Source: Deltaproteobacteria bacterium
GTDB taxonomy: Bacteria > Myxococcota_A > UBA9042 > PHBI01
DNA length: 48,597 nt
Assembly (NCBI GenBank): GCA_011526585.1
Contig: WYBB01000152.1
Span: 1-48,597, forward strand
Reading direction: 5' to 3'
Shown here piece after piece: positions 15,541-23,589 of this stretch (positions within the stretch are counted from its first letter, which is position 1; every line of letters starts with the position of its first letter). The notes beneath the pieces were generated by a model, which did no database searches, was not told the DNA's origin, and saw only the letters and a list, made by a program, of their open reading frames with translations. The position numbers and the translations under genes are program-made.

Positions 15541-16317
15541 TCAATGCGGGCGGTGCTCGTGCCGCAGGGTCTTGCGCCGGGCGCGGAGCCCCTTGTCGAG
15601 GCGCAGCTTGACGACGTTGATCATCGCCTCGCGCACGATGCGGCCCGACATCTTCGACTGACCGACGCGCCGATCGGGGAAGATGATCGGCACCTCGGCG
15701 ATGCGAAAGCCGGCGAGGTAGGCCCGGTAGGTCAGCTCGATCTGGAAGGCGTAGCCCTTGGAGCCGATCGCCGAGAGATCGATCGTCTCGAGCACCTCGC
15801 GGCGGAAGCACTTGAAGCCGCCGGTGAGATCGCGCAGGCGCAGGCCCATGACGAGGCGCGCATAGAGGTTGCCGCCGCGGCTCACCAGCTTGCGCATGAA
15901 GGTCCAGTCCTCGGTGCCGCCGCCGGGCATGTAGCGGCAACCGAGCACGAGGTCGGCATCCGCCGCGGCCCTGAGGAGATCGGGCAGGTACCTCGGCTGG
16001 TGCGAGAAGTCCGCGTCCATCTCGAAGACGAAGCGGTAGTCGCGCGCGAGCGCCCAGCCGAAACCCTGGATGTAGGCGGTGCCGAGCCCCATCTTGCCAG
16101 GCCGGTGCATGACGAATACGCGCGGGTCGCGCGCCGCGATCGCGTCGGCGAGCGCGCCGGTGCCGTCGGGGGAGTTGTCGTCGACGACGAGCACGTGGAT
16201 CGCCGGCACGACCTCGTGGATCGCTTCGAGCAGGCGCGGCAGGTTGTCGCGCTCGTCGTAGGTCGGGACGATCACCAGCGCGCCGCGACCGTCGATCGCC
16301 ACGTTGTCGGTATCCAT
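15541..16317 (-). CDS. Family 2 glycosyltransferase, polyprenol-phosphate mannose synthase-like
   Basis: The 258-residue protein shows the GT-A fold of dolichol/polyprenol-phosphate mannosyltransferases: VIVPTYDERDNLPRLLEAI at the start, VLVVDDNSPDGTGALADAI (~43), the metal-binding EMDADFSHQP (~100), and RKLVSRGGNLYARLVMGLRLRDLTGGFKCFRREVL (~150). The family transfers mannose from GDP-mannose to a lipid carrier that feeds protein or glycan mannosylation at the membrane. No C-terminal membrane domain is present, so this is the single-domain type. The C-terminus is highly basic (KLRLDKGLRARRKTLRHEHRPH), which may dock on the membrane. Its ATG overlaps the stop of the upstream ligase gene (TGATG), so the two are co-translated. 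Sugar specificity is inferred. Confidence 0.9.
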   Translation of the reverse strand: MDTDNVAIDGRGALVIVPTYDERDNLPRLLEAIHEVVPAIHVLVVDDNSPDGTGALADAIAARDPRVFVMHRPGKMGLGTAYIQGFGWALARDYRFVFEMDADFSHQPRYLPDLLRAAADADLVLGCRYMPGGGTEDWTFMRKLVSRGGNLYARLVMGLRLRDLTGGFKCFRREVLETIDLSAIGSKGYAFQIELTYRAYLAGFRIAEVPIIFPDRRVGQSKMSGRIVREAMINVVKLRLDKGLRARRKTLRHEHRPH

Positions 16318-18269
16318 CAGAACGACTCCGCGTAGAAGGAATCCAGGAGCGAGCGGAAGCGCTCGGCGAGGTGTCTGCGCCTGAGCGTCATCGTCGGCGA
16401 TAGCGCGCCGGGCTCGGCGGTGAGCTCGCTCGGCAGGATCGCGTGCTTCTTCAGCGCCGCATGCGGCGGCAGGTGCTGGTTGACGCGCTGCACGGCGGCG
16501 TTGATGCGCGCGTGCACGACCGGGTGGCGCGAGAGCGCCTCGAAGTCCAGGTGTGCGAGGTTCTCGCTCGCCGCCAGGCGCGTGAGCTCCTCGCGCTCGA
16601 GCGCGATGAGCGCCGTCGCAAACTCGCGCCCCTCCCCGTGCACGTAGGCCTGGGCGACCAGCGGCTCCTCGCAGAGCGCCGCCTCGATCGGCCGCGGCGC
16701 CAGCGTGCGCCCGGTCGCCAGCGCGATGATCTCGCGCTTGCGCCCGGTGATGAACAGGCGCCCGCGCTCGTCCACGCGCGCGAGATCGCCCGTCGCGAAC
16801 CACCCCTCGGCGTCGAAGACCTTGGCGGTCTCGGCCGGATCTCGCCAGTAGCCCGGGCTCACCACCGGACCCCGCACGAACAGCTCGCCGTCGGTGCCGA
16901 GCCGCTGCTCGACCCCTGGCAGCGGCGCGCCGACCGAGCCGGGCGTCAGCGCGACCTCGCGATCGAGGTGGGTGAGCGCCGCCGTCTCGACCATGCCATA
17001 GCACTCGCGCAGCGCGAGCCCGTGCTGCTGATAGAAGCCCTGCACGCCCTCGGCCAGGGGCGCGCCGCCCGAGATCAGCGCGCGGCAGCGGTCGCCGAAG
17101 CGCCGCGCCAGCGCCGGCTTGATGACGCGCGTGGCGATCCCGCGCCGCAGCCGCTCGCCGATGGTCGCCTCCTCGCGCGTGTCGATGCGCGCGGCCGCCC
17201 AGCGCGAGACCAACCCGCTGATCGCCCCGCCGGTGCGCAGCTGGCGCATGACCTCGCTGCGCGCGCGCTCGTAGACGCTCGGCACCGCCATCATCACCGT
17301 CGGCCGCAGGACCGCGGCGTCCTCGAAGAGCGTCGCCTCCGATCGCGGCAGCGCCGTCACCGGCGGCGGCCCGTCTCCGAGCCCGTCACGCCGCGCTGCG
17401 AGCCCGCTCCACAGCGCCACGCGCGCCAGCGCCTGCGCCAGCGGCATCGCCACCAGCACCACCTCGGCCTCGCGCTCGGCGCGGCCGCGCGCCCGCGTCT
17501 TGAGGAGCCCCCCCTCGCCCTCCTGGGCATGGAGCGAACGCGCGAGCGAGCGCGTCGCGGCGTCGAGGTTGTCGTGCGTCCACATCACGCCCTTGGGCTG
17601 CCCCTCGGTCCCGGGCGTGTAGCAGATCGTCCAGCAGGCGTCGGGCTCGACCGCCGCGCGCGAGGCGCCGGCCGGCTGGTGCAGGCTCCGACCCTGGCCG
17701 CGGTACTCGAGATCGGCCAGCGAGGTGAAGGCGAGATCGCTCGGGCCGAGCTCGTCGAGCGTCGCGTGCGCCCCGGACGCGAGCGTCATCACCTCGTCGA
17801 TCAGCACCAGCGCCGGTCGCCGCGGCAGCGCGTCGGCGACGGCGATGAGCTTGCGCGCCTGCCAGGGGTTTTCCGCGACGACGACCTGCGCGTCCGCCGC
17901 GACGAGCACGCGCTCGAGCGTCGCCGGCTCGACGTTGGGGAAGAGCGGCACGCTGATGAGCCCGGCCATCACGCACGCCAGGTCGACCAGCACCCACTCG
18001 AGGCGCGTGTCGGCGAGGATCACCACGCGCGCCGCCTCGGGCAGCGCACCCTCGGGGCCGAGCGTCTCGAGCCCGCGCGCCAGGGCCGCGGCCCGCGTCG
18101 CCAGCGTGCGCCAGCTCACCGCCACCGCCGCGCGCGCGCCCTCCCCCTCGCCGCGCGAGACGAAGCGCAGCGCCTCCGCGTCGGGATGGACTGCCACCCG
18201 GGCTTGGAAGAGGTCGTCGAGCGTCGGCCGAGCGCCGAGCTCTCCGACCGCGGCGCGCAGATCGGCCAT
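16317..18269 (-). CDS. AMP-forming acyl-CoA synthetase-like enzyme
   Basis: This ~650-residue protein belongs to the AMP-dependent synthetase family that adenylates a carboxylic acid and usually passes it to CoA. Visible are WTICYTPGTEGQPKGVMWTH (~215, phosphate-binding loop; most relatives have YTSGTTG.PKGV, so Ser-to-Pro and Thr-to-Glu changes sit in the loop), LISGGAPLAEGVQGF, ECYGMVETAALTHL, the GWFATGDLARVDERGRLFITGRKRE hinge (~490) and a C-terminal lid with the Lys KKHAILPSELT. This is the long-chain fatty-acid-CoA ligase layout. ATG 18269 is preferred to GTG 18317 because the GTG would add 16 non-conserved residues. It overlaps the downstream glycosyltransferase gene and is divergent from the transpeptidase gene. 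Confidence 0.88.
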   Translation of the reverse strand: MADLRAAVGELGARPTLDDLFQARVAVHPDAEALRFVSRGEGEGARAAVAVSWRTLATRAAALARGLETLGPEGALPEAARVVILADTRLEWVLVDLACVMAGLISVPLFPNVEPATLERVLVAADAQVVVAENPWQARKLIAVADALPRRPALVLIDEVMTLASGAHATLDELGPSDLAFTSLADLEYRGQGRSLHQPAGASRAAVEPDACWTICYTPGTEGQPKGVMWTHDNLDAATRSLARSLHAQEGEGGLLKTRARGRAEREAEVVLVAMPLAQALARVALWSGLAARRDGLGDGPPPVTALPRSEATLFEDAAVLRPTVMMAVPSVYERARSEVMRQLRTGGAISGLVSRWAAARIDTREEATIGERLRRGIATRVIKPALARRFGDRCRALISGGAPLAEGVQGFYQQHGLALRECYGMVETAALTHLDREVALTPGSVGAPLPGVEQRLGTDGELFVRGPVVSPGYWRDPAETAKVFDAEGWFATGDLARVDERGRLFITGRKREIIALATGRTLAPRPIEAALCEEPLVAQAYVHGEGREFATALIALEREELTRLAASENLAHLDFEALSRHPVVHARINAAVQRVNQHLPPHAALKKHAILPSELTAEPGALSPTMTLRRRHLAERFRSLLDSFYAESF

Positions 18270-18331
18270 CGGCGGTGCAATGCCCGAGATCGGCGGGCGG
18301 GTCAACGCGCTCGACACGACCGCCCATTAAC

Positions 18332-18360
18332 TGGACGGCGCGATCGGCTGCGCGGATATA
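18332..18360 (+). promoter_or_regulatory. Putative short-leader promoter of the transpeptidase gene
   Basis: TGGACG and GATATA are spaced 17 bases apart and the -10 ends 5 bases before the ATG at 18366, so transcription would start at or near the start codon (leaderless). Consensus fit is moderate. Confidence 0.35.
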
Positions 18361-18365
18361 GGCGC

Positions 18366-19709
18366 ATGGTCGATCGTACCCGCCAGAGACGCCGCATCCG
18401 CATCGGGCTGGCGCTCGGCCTCGTCGCCGGCACCGCCTGGGCCGCCCTCGAGGAGCGCCCCGAGCGCGGCCCCGCCCAGGCCGCCACCGTCGCCGCCCTG
18501 CCCCCGCCGGCGATCATCACCGTCGCCCCGGGCGAGCCGCGCCCGAGCACGCCCACGGACGCCGGCGCGATCGCCGCCGCGCCCGAGCCCGAGCGCTGGG
18601 CGATCCCCGCGGGCGCCATCGATCCGCGCCGCGCCACGCTCATCGACGGTCGCCTCGGCCAGGTGCTGGAGGACGGCACCCTGATCGGCTTCACGCTCGA
18701 CCCGCACCTGCAGGCGGTGGCCCAACGCACGCTCGAGCGCTACGCCGTCACCTGGGGCGCGATCGTCGCCGTGCGCCCCAAGACCGGCGAGATCCTGGCA
18801 TTCGCAGAACACGCCGAAGGCCGCCCCGACCTGTCCAGACTCCCACTGCATGCGGGCGCGCCCGCCGCGAGCATCTTCAAGGTGGTGAGCGCCGCCGCAC
18901 TTCTGGAATACGGCCAGCTCACGCCCGGGAGCGAGATCTGTACCCACGGCGGCCAGCAGAAGCTGACGCTCTATCACCTCAAGGCCAACGAGCGCCTCGA
19001 CACGCGTTGCGAGACCTTCGCGCAGGCGCTCGGCAGCTCGAACAACGTCGCCTTCGCGCGCTGGGCCGACGACAAGCTCGCGCCGCTACAGCTCCAGGCG
19101 ATGGCCAACCGCTTCCTCTTCGGCAAGCGCATCCCCTTCCCGTGGGCGGTCGGGGTCTCGCGCGCGCGCGTGCCGACCGGCAGCCGGCTCGGCCTCGCGC
19201 GGACCGCCGCGGGCTTCGAGAACACGACCCTGTCGCCGCTGCACGCCGCGCTCATCACCGCCGCCATCGCCAACGACGGCGTGATGATGGCGCCGCAGCT
19301 CGTCGCCACCGCCGACCGCGCGGACGAGCGCGTCTTCGAGGCCGAGCCGGCCGTCCTGGCCGAGATCCTGACCCCGGCCGTCGCCGGGGATCTGCGCGAG
19401 ATGCTCGCGGCGTCGGTGAGCTACGGCACCGGCAAGAAGTTCTTCGAGAAGAAGGGCAAGCCCCGGCTGCCGGTGCGCGCCGGCGGCAAGTCCGGCAGCC
19501 TCTCGGGCAGCGAGGACGGGGTCAAGCGCCACTACTCCTGGTTCGTCGCCTTCGCGCCGGTCGAGGAGCCGGAGATCGCCGTCGCCGCGCTGGTCGTCAA
19601 CGGCGACGAGTGGACGATCAAGGGCGCGGTCGCCGCGCGCGATCTCCTCGAGGCGCACTACGATCGAGGCGCGCCCGATCCCGCGGAGCGCGACCCCCTG
19701 AGCCCCTGA
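18366..19709 (+). CDS. Penicillin-binding transpeptidase (stand-alone)
   Basis: A 447-residue protein with an N-terminal membrane anchor (RRRIRIGLALGLVAGTAWAAL, about 8-28), a Pro/Ala linker, and a penicillin-binding transpeptidase domain. The three motifs are present: SIFK (S~169), SNN (~224) and KSGS (~376, where KTG is more usual). It cross-links peptidoglycan peptides from D-Ala-D-Ala stems on the outer face of the inner membrane. It lacks the N-terminal dimerization domain of FtsI/PBP2 and any glycosyltransferase domain, so it is closer to the small transpeptidase-only proteins of Myxococcota. The ATG is preceded by a -10-like GATATA with no clear Shine-Dalgarno. It is divergent from the ligase operon. 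Confidence 0.88.
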   Translation: MVDRTRQRRRIRIGLALGLVAGTAWAALEERPERGPAQAATVAALPPPAIITVAPGEPRPSTPTDAGAIAAAPEPERWAIPAGAIDPRRATLIDGRLGQVLEDGTLIGFTLDPHLQAVAQRTLERYAVTWGAIVAVRPKTGEILAFAEHAEGRPDLSRLPLHAGAPAASIFKVVSAAALLEYGQLTPGSEICTHGGQQKLTLYHLKANERLDTRCETFAQALGSSNNVAFARWADDKLAPLQLQAMANRFLFGKRIPFPWAVGVSRARVPTGSRLGLARTAAGFENTTLSPLHAALITAAIANDGVMMAPQLVATADRADERVFEAEPAVLAEILTPAVAGDLREMLAASVSYGTGKKFFEKKGKPRLPVRAGGKSGSLSGSEDGVKRHYSWFVAFAPVEEPEIAVAALVVNGDEWTIKGAVAARDLLEAHYDRGAPDPAERDPLSP

Positions 19710-19813
19710 CCGCGCCGTCGCCGGCCTCGTCCGACGGCAGGGCGAGCCACGTCGCCGCCCGCGCCATCCGTCAGCGGTAGCCAGGCGCACAGAGATCGTT
19801 AAGATGCGTTCTC

Positions 19814-21082
19814 ATGAGCCCCGTCGACCAGGCCCTCGTGACCATCGCCGTGATCTTCGCCGTCGGCGCCATCGGTGAAGGGATCTTCCGCAAGACCGGC
19901 CTGCCCGACGTCGTCTGGCTGATCGCGGTCGGCGTCCTGATCGGGCCCGTGCTCGGCCTGGTCTCGGCCGCCGAGCTGATGGCGATCGCCCCGCTCTTCG
20001 CCGCCATCACGCTCGTCGTCGTGCTCTTCGAGGGCGGCTCCAACCTCAAGCTCGGCGAGCTCGGCGCAGCCGTCGGGCGCGCGTTGCTCACGGCGACCCT
20101 GACCTTCGGCCTCTCGATGCTGCTCGTCACCGGCCTCGTCATGCTCGGGATCGCGCTCGGGATCTGCCCCGAGAGCTGGAACCTCATGCACGGGCTCCTG
20201 CTCGGCTCGATCCTCGGCGGCTCCAGCTCGATCGTGATCATGCCCGCCATGGCGCTGGCCAAGGTCGAGCCCAAGGTCTCCAACCTCGTCAACCTCGAGT
20301 CCGCCTTCACCGACGTCTTCTGCGTCGTCGGCGCCTCGGTGCTGATCTCGCTCATGAGCAGCGAGGCCGCCGGCAGCGCCCACCCCGCGCTCGTGCTCGG
20401 GCAGTCCTTCGGGATCGCGCTCGCGATCGGCGCGGCGGGCGGTCTCCTGGCCCTGGTGGTCCTGCCCTTCCTCGAGAAGAGCGACCACGCCTACACCCAC
20501 ATGCTCGCCGGCCTGCTCGGCCTCTACGTCGTCGTCGGCCTGCTCGAGGGCAGCGCCGCGCTGGCCGTGCTCACCTTCGCCGTCATCGTCGGCAACGCCG
20601 CCTCGATCCGCAAGGGCCTGCACATGAAGGGCGTCGGCCTCGGCCTGCAGGTCACCTCGGTGCACAGCCAGATCGCCTTCATCATCAAGTCCTTCTTCTT
20701 CACCTTCATCGGCACCATGCTCGGCCCGCCCTGGCCGCTCTTCGCGCTCGGCGTCGGCTTCGGCGTGATGCTGCTCGGCGCGCGCTTCGTCGCCGTGCGC
20801 ATCGCGCTCCTCGGCCAGAGCTTCGACCCCGCGCGCCGCCGCGTCGTCGTGACCTGTCTGCCGCGCGGGCTCGCCGCCGGCGTGCTCGCCACCCTGCCCG
20901 CCGCCTCCGGGATCCCCGACGTCGACTTCCTGCCGCCGCTGGTCTTCGCCGCCGTGCTCACCTCGATCCTGATCTTCGCCTTCCTCTTCCCGCTCGCGAA
21001 GAAGGGCCTGACACCGCCTGCCCCCGCGCCCGCCGGCAGCCCGGGCGATAACGCCCAGCCCCCCGCTTCCGCCCCCTCGTAG
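19814..21082 (+). CDS. Monovalent cation/proton antiporter (CPA family)
   Basis: The 422-residue protein has about eleven to twelve hydrophobic helices, starting MSPVDQALVTIAVIFAVGAI and including IGEGIFRKTGLPDVVWLIAVG, LFAAITLVVVLFEGGSNLKL, LLGSILGGSSSIVIMPAM and NLESAFTDVFCVVGASVL. FEGGSNL and ESAFTDV match the conserved transport region of CPA1/CPA2 exchangers, where an Asp (here D in FTDV; ND is more common) binds Na+, K+ or H+. The C-terminus is a short Pro-rich tail without a TrkA regulatory domain. It would exchange Na+ or K+ for H+ in pH or salt homeostasis; the ion cannot be read from sequence. A TAAGAT -10-like box ends 8 bases before the ATG. Confidence 0.88.
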   Translation: MSPVDQALVTIAVIFAVGAIGEGIFRKTGLPDVVWLIAVGVLIGPVLGLVSAAELMAIAPLFAAITLVVVLFEGGSNLKLGELGAAVGRALLTATLTFGLSMLLVTGLVMLGIALGICPESWNLMHGLLLGSILGGSSSIVIMPAMALAKVEPKVSNLVNLESAFTDVFCVVGASVLISLMSSEAAGSAHPALVLGQSFGIALAIGAAGGLLALVVLPFLEKSDHAYTHMLAGLLGLYVVVGLLEGSAALAVLTFAVIVGNAASIRKGLHMKGVGLGLQVTSVHSQIAFIIKSFFFTFIGTMLGPPWPLFALGVGFGVMLLGARFVAVRIALLGQSFDPARRRVVVTCLPRGLAAGVLATLPAASGIPDVDFLPPLVFAAVLTSILIFAFLFPLAKKGLTPPAPAPAGSPGDNAQPPASAPS

Positions 21083-21122
21083 TCGTCGGCGATCGTCGGC
21101 GTCCGAGCTTGCATCCCGCGCG

Positions 21123-22364
21123 GTGACCGCCCACGATCGGCGCGTGAACGTCGTCATCACCACGCTCGGTCCCGACTCACCGACCTCACGTCCGCTCGAG
21201 ATCGTCGAGCGCAAGGGACTCGGTCACCCCGACACGATCTGCGACGCGCTCGTCGAGAACCTGAGCCGCGCGCTCTGCCGCGCCTACCTCGAGCGCTTCG
21301 GCCTCATCCTCCACCACAATGTCGACAAGGCGCTGCTCGTCGGCGGGCTCGCGCGCCCACGCTTCGGCGGCGGCGGCGAGCTGCTCGAGCCGATCGAGAT
21401 CCACCTCGCCGGGCGCGCGACGCGTGAGCTGCGCGGCGCCTCGATCGACGTCGACGCCATCGCGCGCGAGGCGACCTCGACCTGGCTCGGCGAAAACCTC
21501 CGCCACCTCCGCGCGCGCGACGTGCGCATCCACACCCACATCCGCCCGACCTCGCCCGATCTCGCCGAGCTCTTCGTGCGCAGCCACGCCACCGGCGCCG
21601 CGCCGCTCGCCAACGACACCTCATTCGGCGTCGGCTTCGCGCCGCTCGACCGCCTCGAGCGCACGGTGCTCGCCGCCGACGCCGCGCTCCACGACGCCGA
21701 CCTGCGCCGGGCGATGCCCTTCATCGGCGACGACACCAAGGTGATGGGCGTGCGCACGGGCGAGGCGCTCGCGCTCACCGTCGCCTGCGCCTTCGTCGGC
21801 GCCCACGTTCGCGATCTCGGCGATTACGTCGCCAAGAAGGCGATCTTGCGCGAGCACCTCCGCGAGGCCACCGCGCGCGCAGCCGGCAGCGCGGTCGACG
21901 TCGTCGTCAACAGCGCCGACGGCGACAGCGACGACAGCGTCTACCTCACCGTGACCGGGCTCTCGGCCGAGGGCGGCGACGACGGTCAGGTCGGCCGCGG
22001 CAACCGCATCAACGGCCTCATCACGCCCGGGCGCCCGATGAGCCTCGAGGCCGCCGCCGGCAAGAACCCGGTGAGCCACGTCGGCAAGCTCTACAACCTC
22101 GCGGCCGAGCGCCTCGCGCGCGCGATCTGCGAGGAGCTCGACGCGATCGACGAGGCGTATTGCGCGCTGGTCTCGCGCATCGGGCGCCCGATCGACGAGC
22201 CCTGGGTCGCCGAGATCGCGCTGCGCACCCGCGCCGCACGCTCCGGCGATGCGACCCTCGACGAGGCGACGCGTGCGCGCATCGACGCCATCGCGCACGA
22301 GCACCTCGCCTCCTTGCGCGAGCTCTGGCGCGAGCTCGTCACCGGGGATCGCCCGCTCTGGTGA
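21123..22364 (+). CDS. mat: Archaeal-type S-adenosylmethionine synthetase
   Basis: This enzyme makes S-adenosylmethionine from methionine and ATP. The 413-residue sequence matches the archaeal-type methionine adenosyltransferase family, not bacterial MetK: VERKGLGHPDTICDALVENL near the start, LHHNVDKALLVGG, GDDTKVMGVRTGEALALTVA, a DGDSDDSVYLTVTGLSAEGGD stretch, and GQVGRGNRINGLITPGRP...AAAGKNPVSHVGKLYN. The His, Asp and Lys residues for ATP and metal binding are all in place, so it should be active. GTG 21123 is used as start; GTG 21144 is an alternative. It may supply methyl donor, for example to TrmB (17 kb away) and ThiC. Bacterial occurrences of this family are sporadic and probably horizontally acquired. 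Confidence 0.93.
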   Translation: MTAHDRRVNVVITTLGPDSPTSRPLEIVERKGLGHPDTICDALVENLSRALCRAYLERFGLILHHNVDKALLVGGLARPRFGGGGELLEPIEIHLAGRATRELRGASIDVDAIAREATSTWLGENLRHLRARDVRIHTHIRPTSPDLAELFVRSHATGAAPLANDTSFGVGFAPLDRLERTVLAADAALHDADLRRAMPFIGDDTKVMGVRTGEALALTVACAFVGAHVRDLGDYVAKKAILREHLREATARAAGSAVDVVVNSADGDSDDSVYLTVTGLSAEGGDDGQVGRGNRINGLITPGRPMSLEAAAGKNPVSHVGKLYNLAAERLARAICEELDAIDEAYCALVSRIGRPIDEPWVAEIALRTRAARSGDATLDEATRARIDAIAHEHLASLRELWRELVTGDRPLW

Positions 22365-22415
22365 GGTCCTCGATACGACATCGCCGACGACGACGACGCG
22401 CACGCTTGTCGAGCT

Positions 22416-23393
22416 TCAGCGGCGCGCGAGCTTCTTGCGCACGATCGCCTGGCGCGCGGCGCGGCGCGCGGCCTCGGCCTCGGCCTCGCTGATCGCCGCG
22501 AGCTCGGGGTCGCCAGCGGCGGCGCGGGCTTCGGCGATGCGCACCGCGTCCTGCACGAGCGCGCCGTCGTCGGCCTCGTCGCGCGCGTATGTGTCGCCGA
22601 CGTCGCCCGCCTCGCGACCATCGCGGTCGTCCTCGAACGGGTCGGCCTCGTCTTCGCGCGCGTCGGCCGCGCGCGTGCGCAGGTCCGGCTTGGGCGCGCC
22701 GGCGAGCGCCGCCACGAGGGGGCAGCCCGGCTCCGAGGGGAGGCCGCGGCGATACCGGTCGAGGAGCGCACGCGAGCGCTCGGCGAGCATCCGTCGCACC
22801 TCGTGCCGCGCGCCGGCGACGCGCGGGATGTGCATCGCGTCGTAGGCCGTGGTCTGGTGCCGCAGCCAGGCGATCACCGCGGCCTCCGCGCGGCGCTCGA
22901 CGGGGATCCGCCTGGTGCGTGCGACGGTGCCGCTGCCGACCGGGGTCGCGTGCTCGGCGACGCGCTCGGCGAGCGTTCGCGCGAGCGCCGCGTGGCTCGC
23001 GTGAAAGGCGAGGAAGGCCTCGACCTGGCGCCCGAACTCGCGCACGTAGTCGGCCTCGGCGCGGGCGCGGCGCGCGCGGCCGGCCTCGAGCCGACGGGTG
23101 TACTCGGGCGCGGCGCGGGTCGACGTCACCGAGCGCTTCGCCGCCTCGATGCGCTCGGCCGGCGCCCACACGCCGCGCGACATGCGCTTGTTGCGCACGA
23201 GCTCGCTCACGGTCCACGACGGCCCGCCGGCCTTCACGCGGCGCGTGAGGAGCGCGTCGCCCGGAGCGAGGTGCGCCCACCCTTCGGGGATCGCAACCAC
23301 CTCGCCCGACGCCATGCGCACCGTATTCGGGCGTGGGCCCGGGCTCACCTCGAGGCTTTCGTCCTCACGCTGCGTCGCCACGGCCCGCGTCAT
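22416..23393 (-). CDS. DUF2293 domain-containing protein
   Basis: A 325-residue Arg/Ala/Glu-rich soluble protein. Around residues 150-220 VIAWLRHQTTAYDAMHIPRVAG followed by ARHEVRRMLAERSRALLDRYR is the DUF2293 pattern (aromatic T-x-Y-D then a conserved helix with several Arg). The N-terminal half is helical and basic; a strongly acidic stretch (ADAREDEADPFEDDRDGREAGDVG) lies near 245-275 and the C-terminus is basic. Function is unknown; the domain is found in many bacteria and fungi without assigned activity. ATG 23393 is chosen over the upstream start at 23504 because the intervening residues look non-conserved; no strong Shine-Dalgarno supports either. The upstream neighbour is divergent. 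Confidence 0.7.
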   Translation of the reverse strand: MTRAVATQREDESLEVSPGPRPNTVRMASGEVVAIPEGWAHLAPGDALLTRRVKAGGPSWTVSELVRNKRMSRGVWAPAERIEAAKRSVTSTRAAPEYTRRLEAGRARRARAEADYVREFGRQVEAFLAFHASHAALARTLAERVAEHATPVGSGTVARTRRIPVERRAEAAVIAWLRHQTTAYDAMHIPRVAGARHEVRRMLAERSRALLDRYRRGLPSEPGCPLVAALAGAPKPDLRTRAADAREDEADPFEDDRDGREAGDVGDTYARDEADDGALVQDAVRIAEARAAAGDPELAAISEAEAEAARRAARQAIVRKKLARR

Positions 23394-23511
23394 GTCGCGC
23401 GCGCGCGGTGGCGTCAAGCGCGACGTCTGTCCGCGGAAGTCTTTGACTTCATTCGGGACCTGGCTACGGAGCTCCGGGTCGCGAGCTGCCGTTCCGACTG
23501 ACACTCAAACC

Positions 23512-23540
23512 TTGACCAACCACCCACGATTCGCTAGAGC
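23512..23540 (+). promoter_or_regulatory. Putative promoter of Cys-repeat lipoprotein gene
   Basis: TTGACC and TAGAGC are spaced by exactly 17 bases, 49 bases before the ATG. The -35 box matches consensus at five of six positions. Confidence 0.45.
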
Positions 23541-23589
23541 CCGCATCGGTCGGTCGGCCCCGTCACCTTCTTCGCTCAAAGAGGGACTC

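Noticed and set aside
23394..23504. Longer start of the DUF2293 protein at 23504
   Set aside because: The additional residues show no family character and the inner ATG gives a compact protein.
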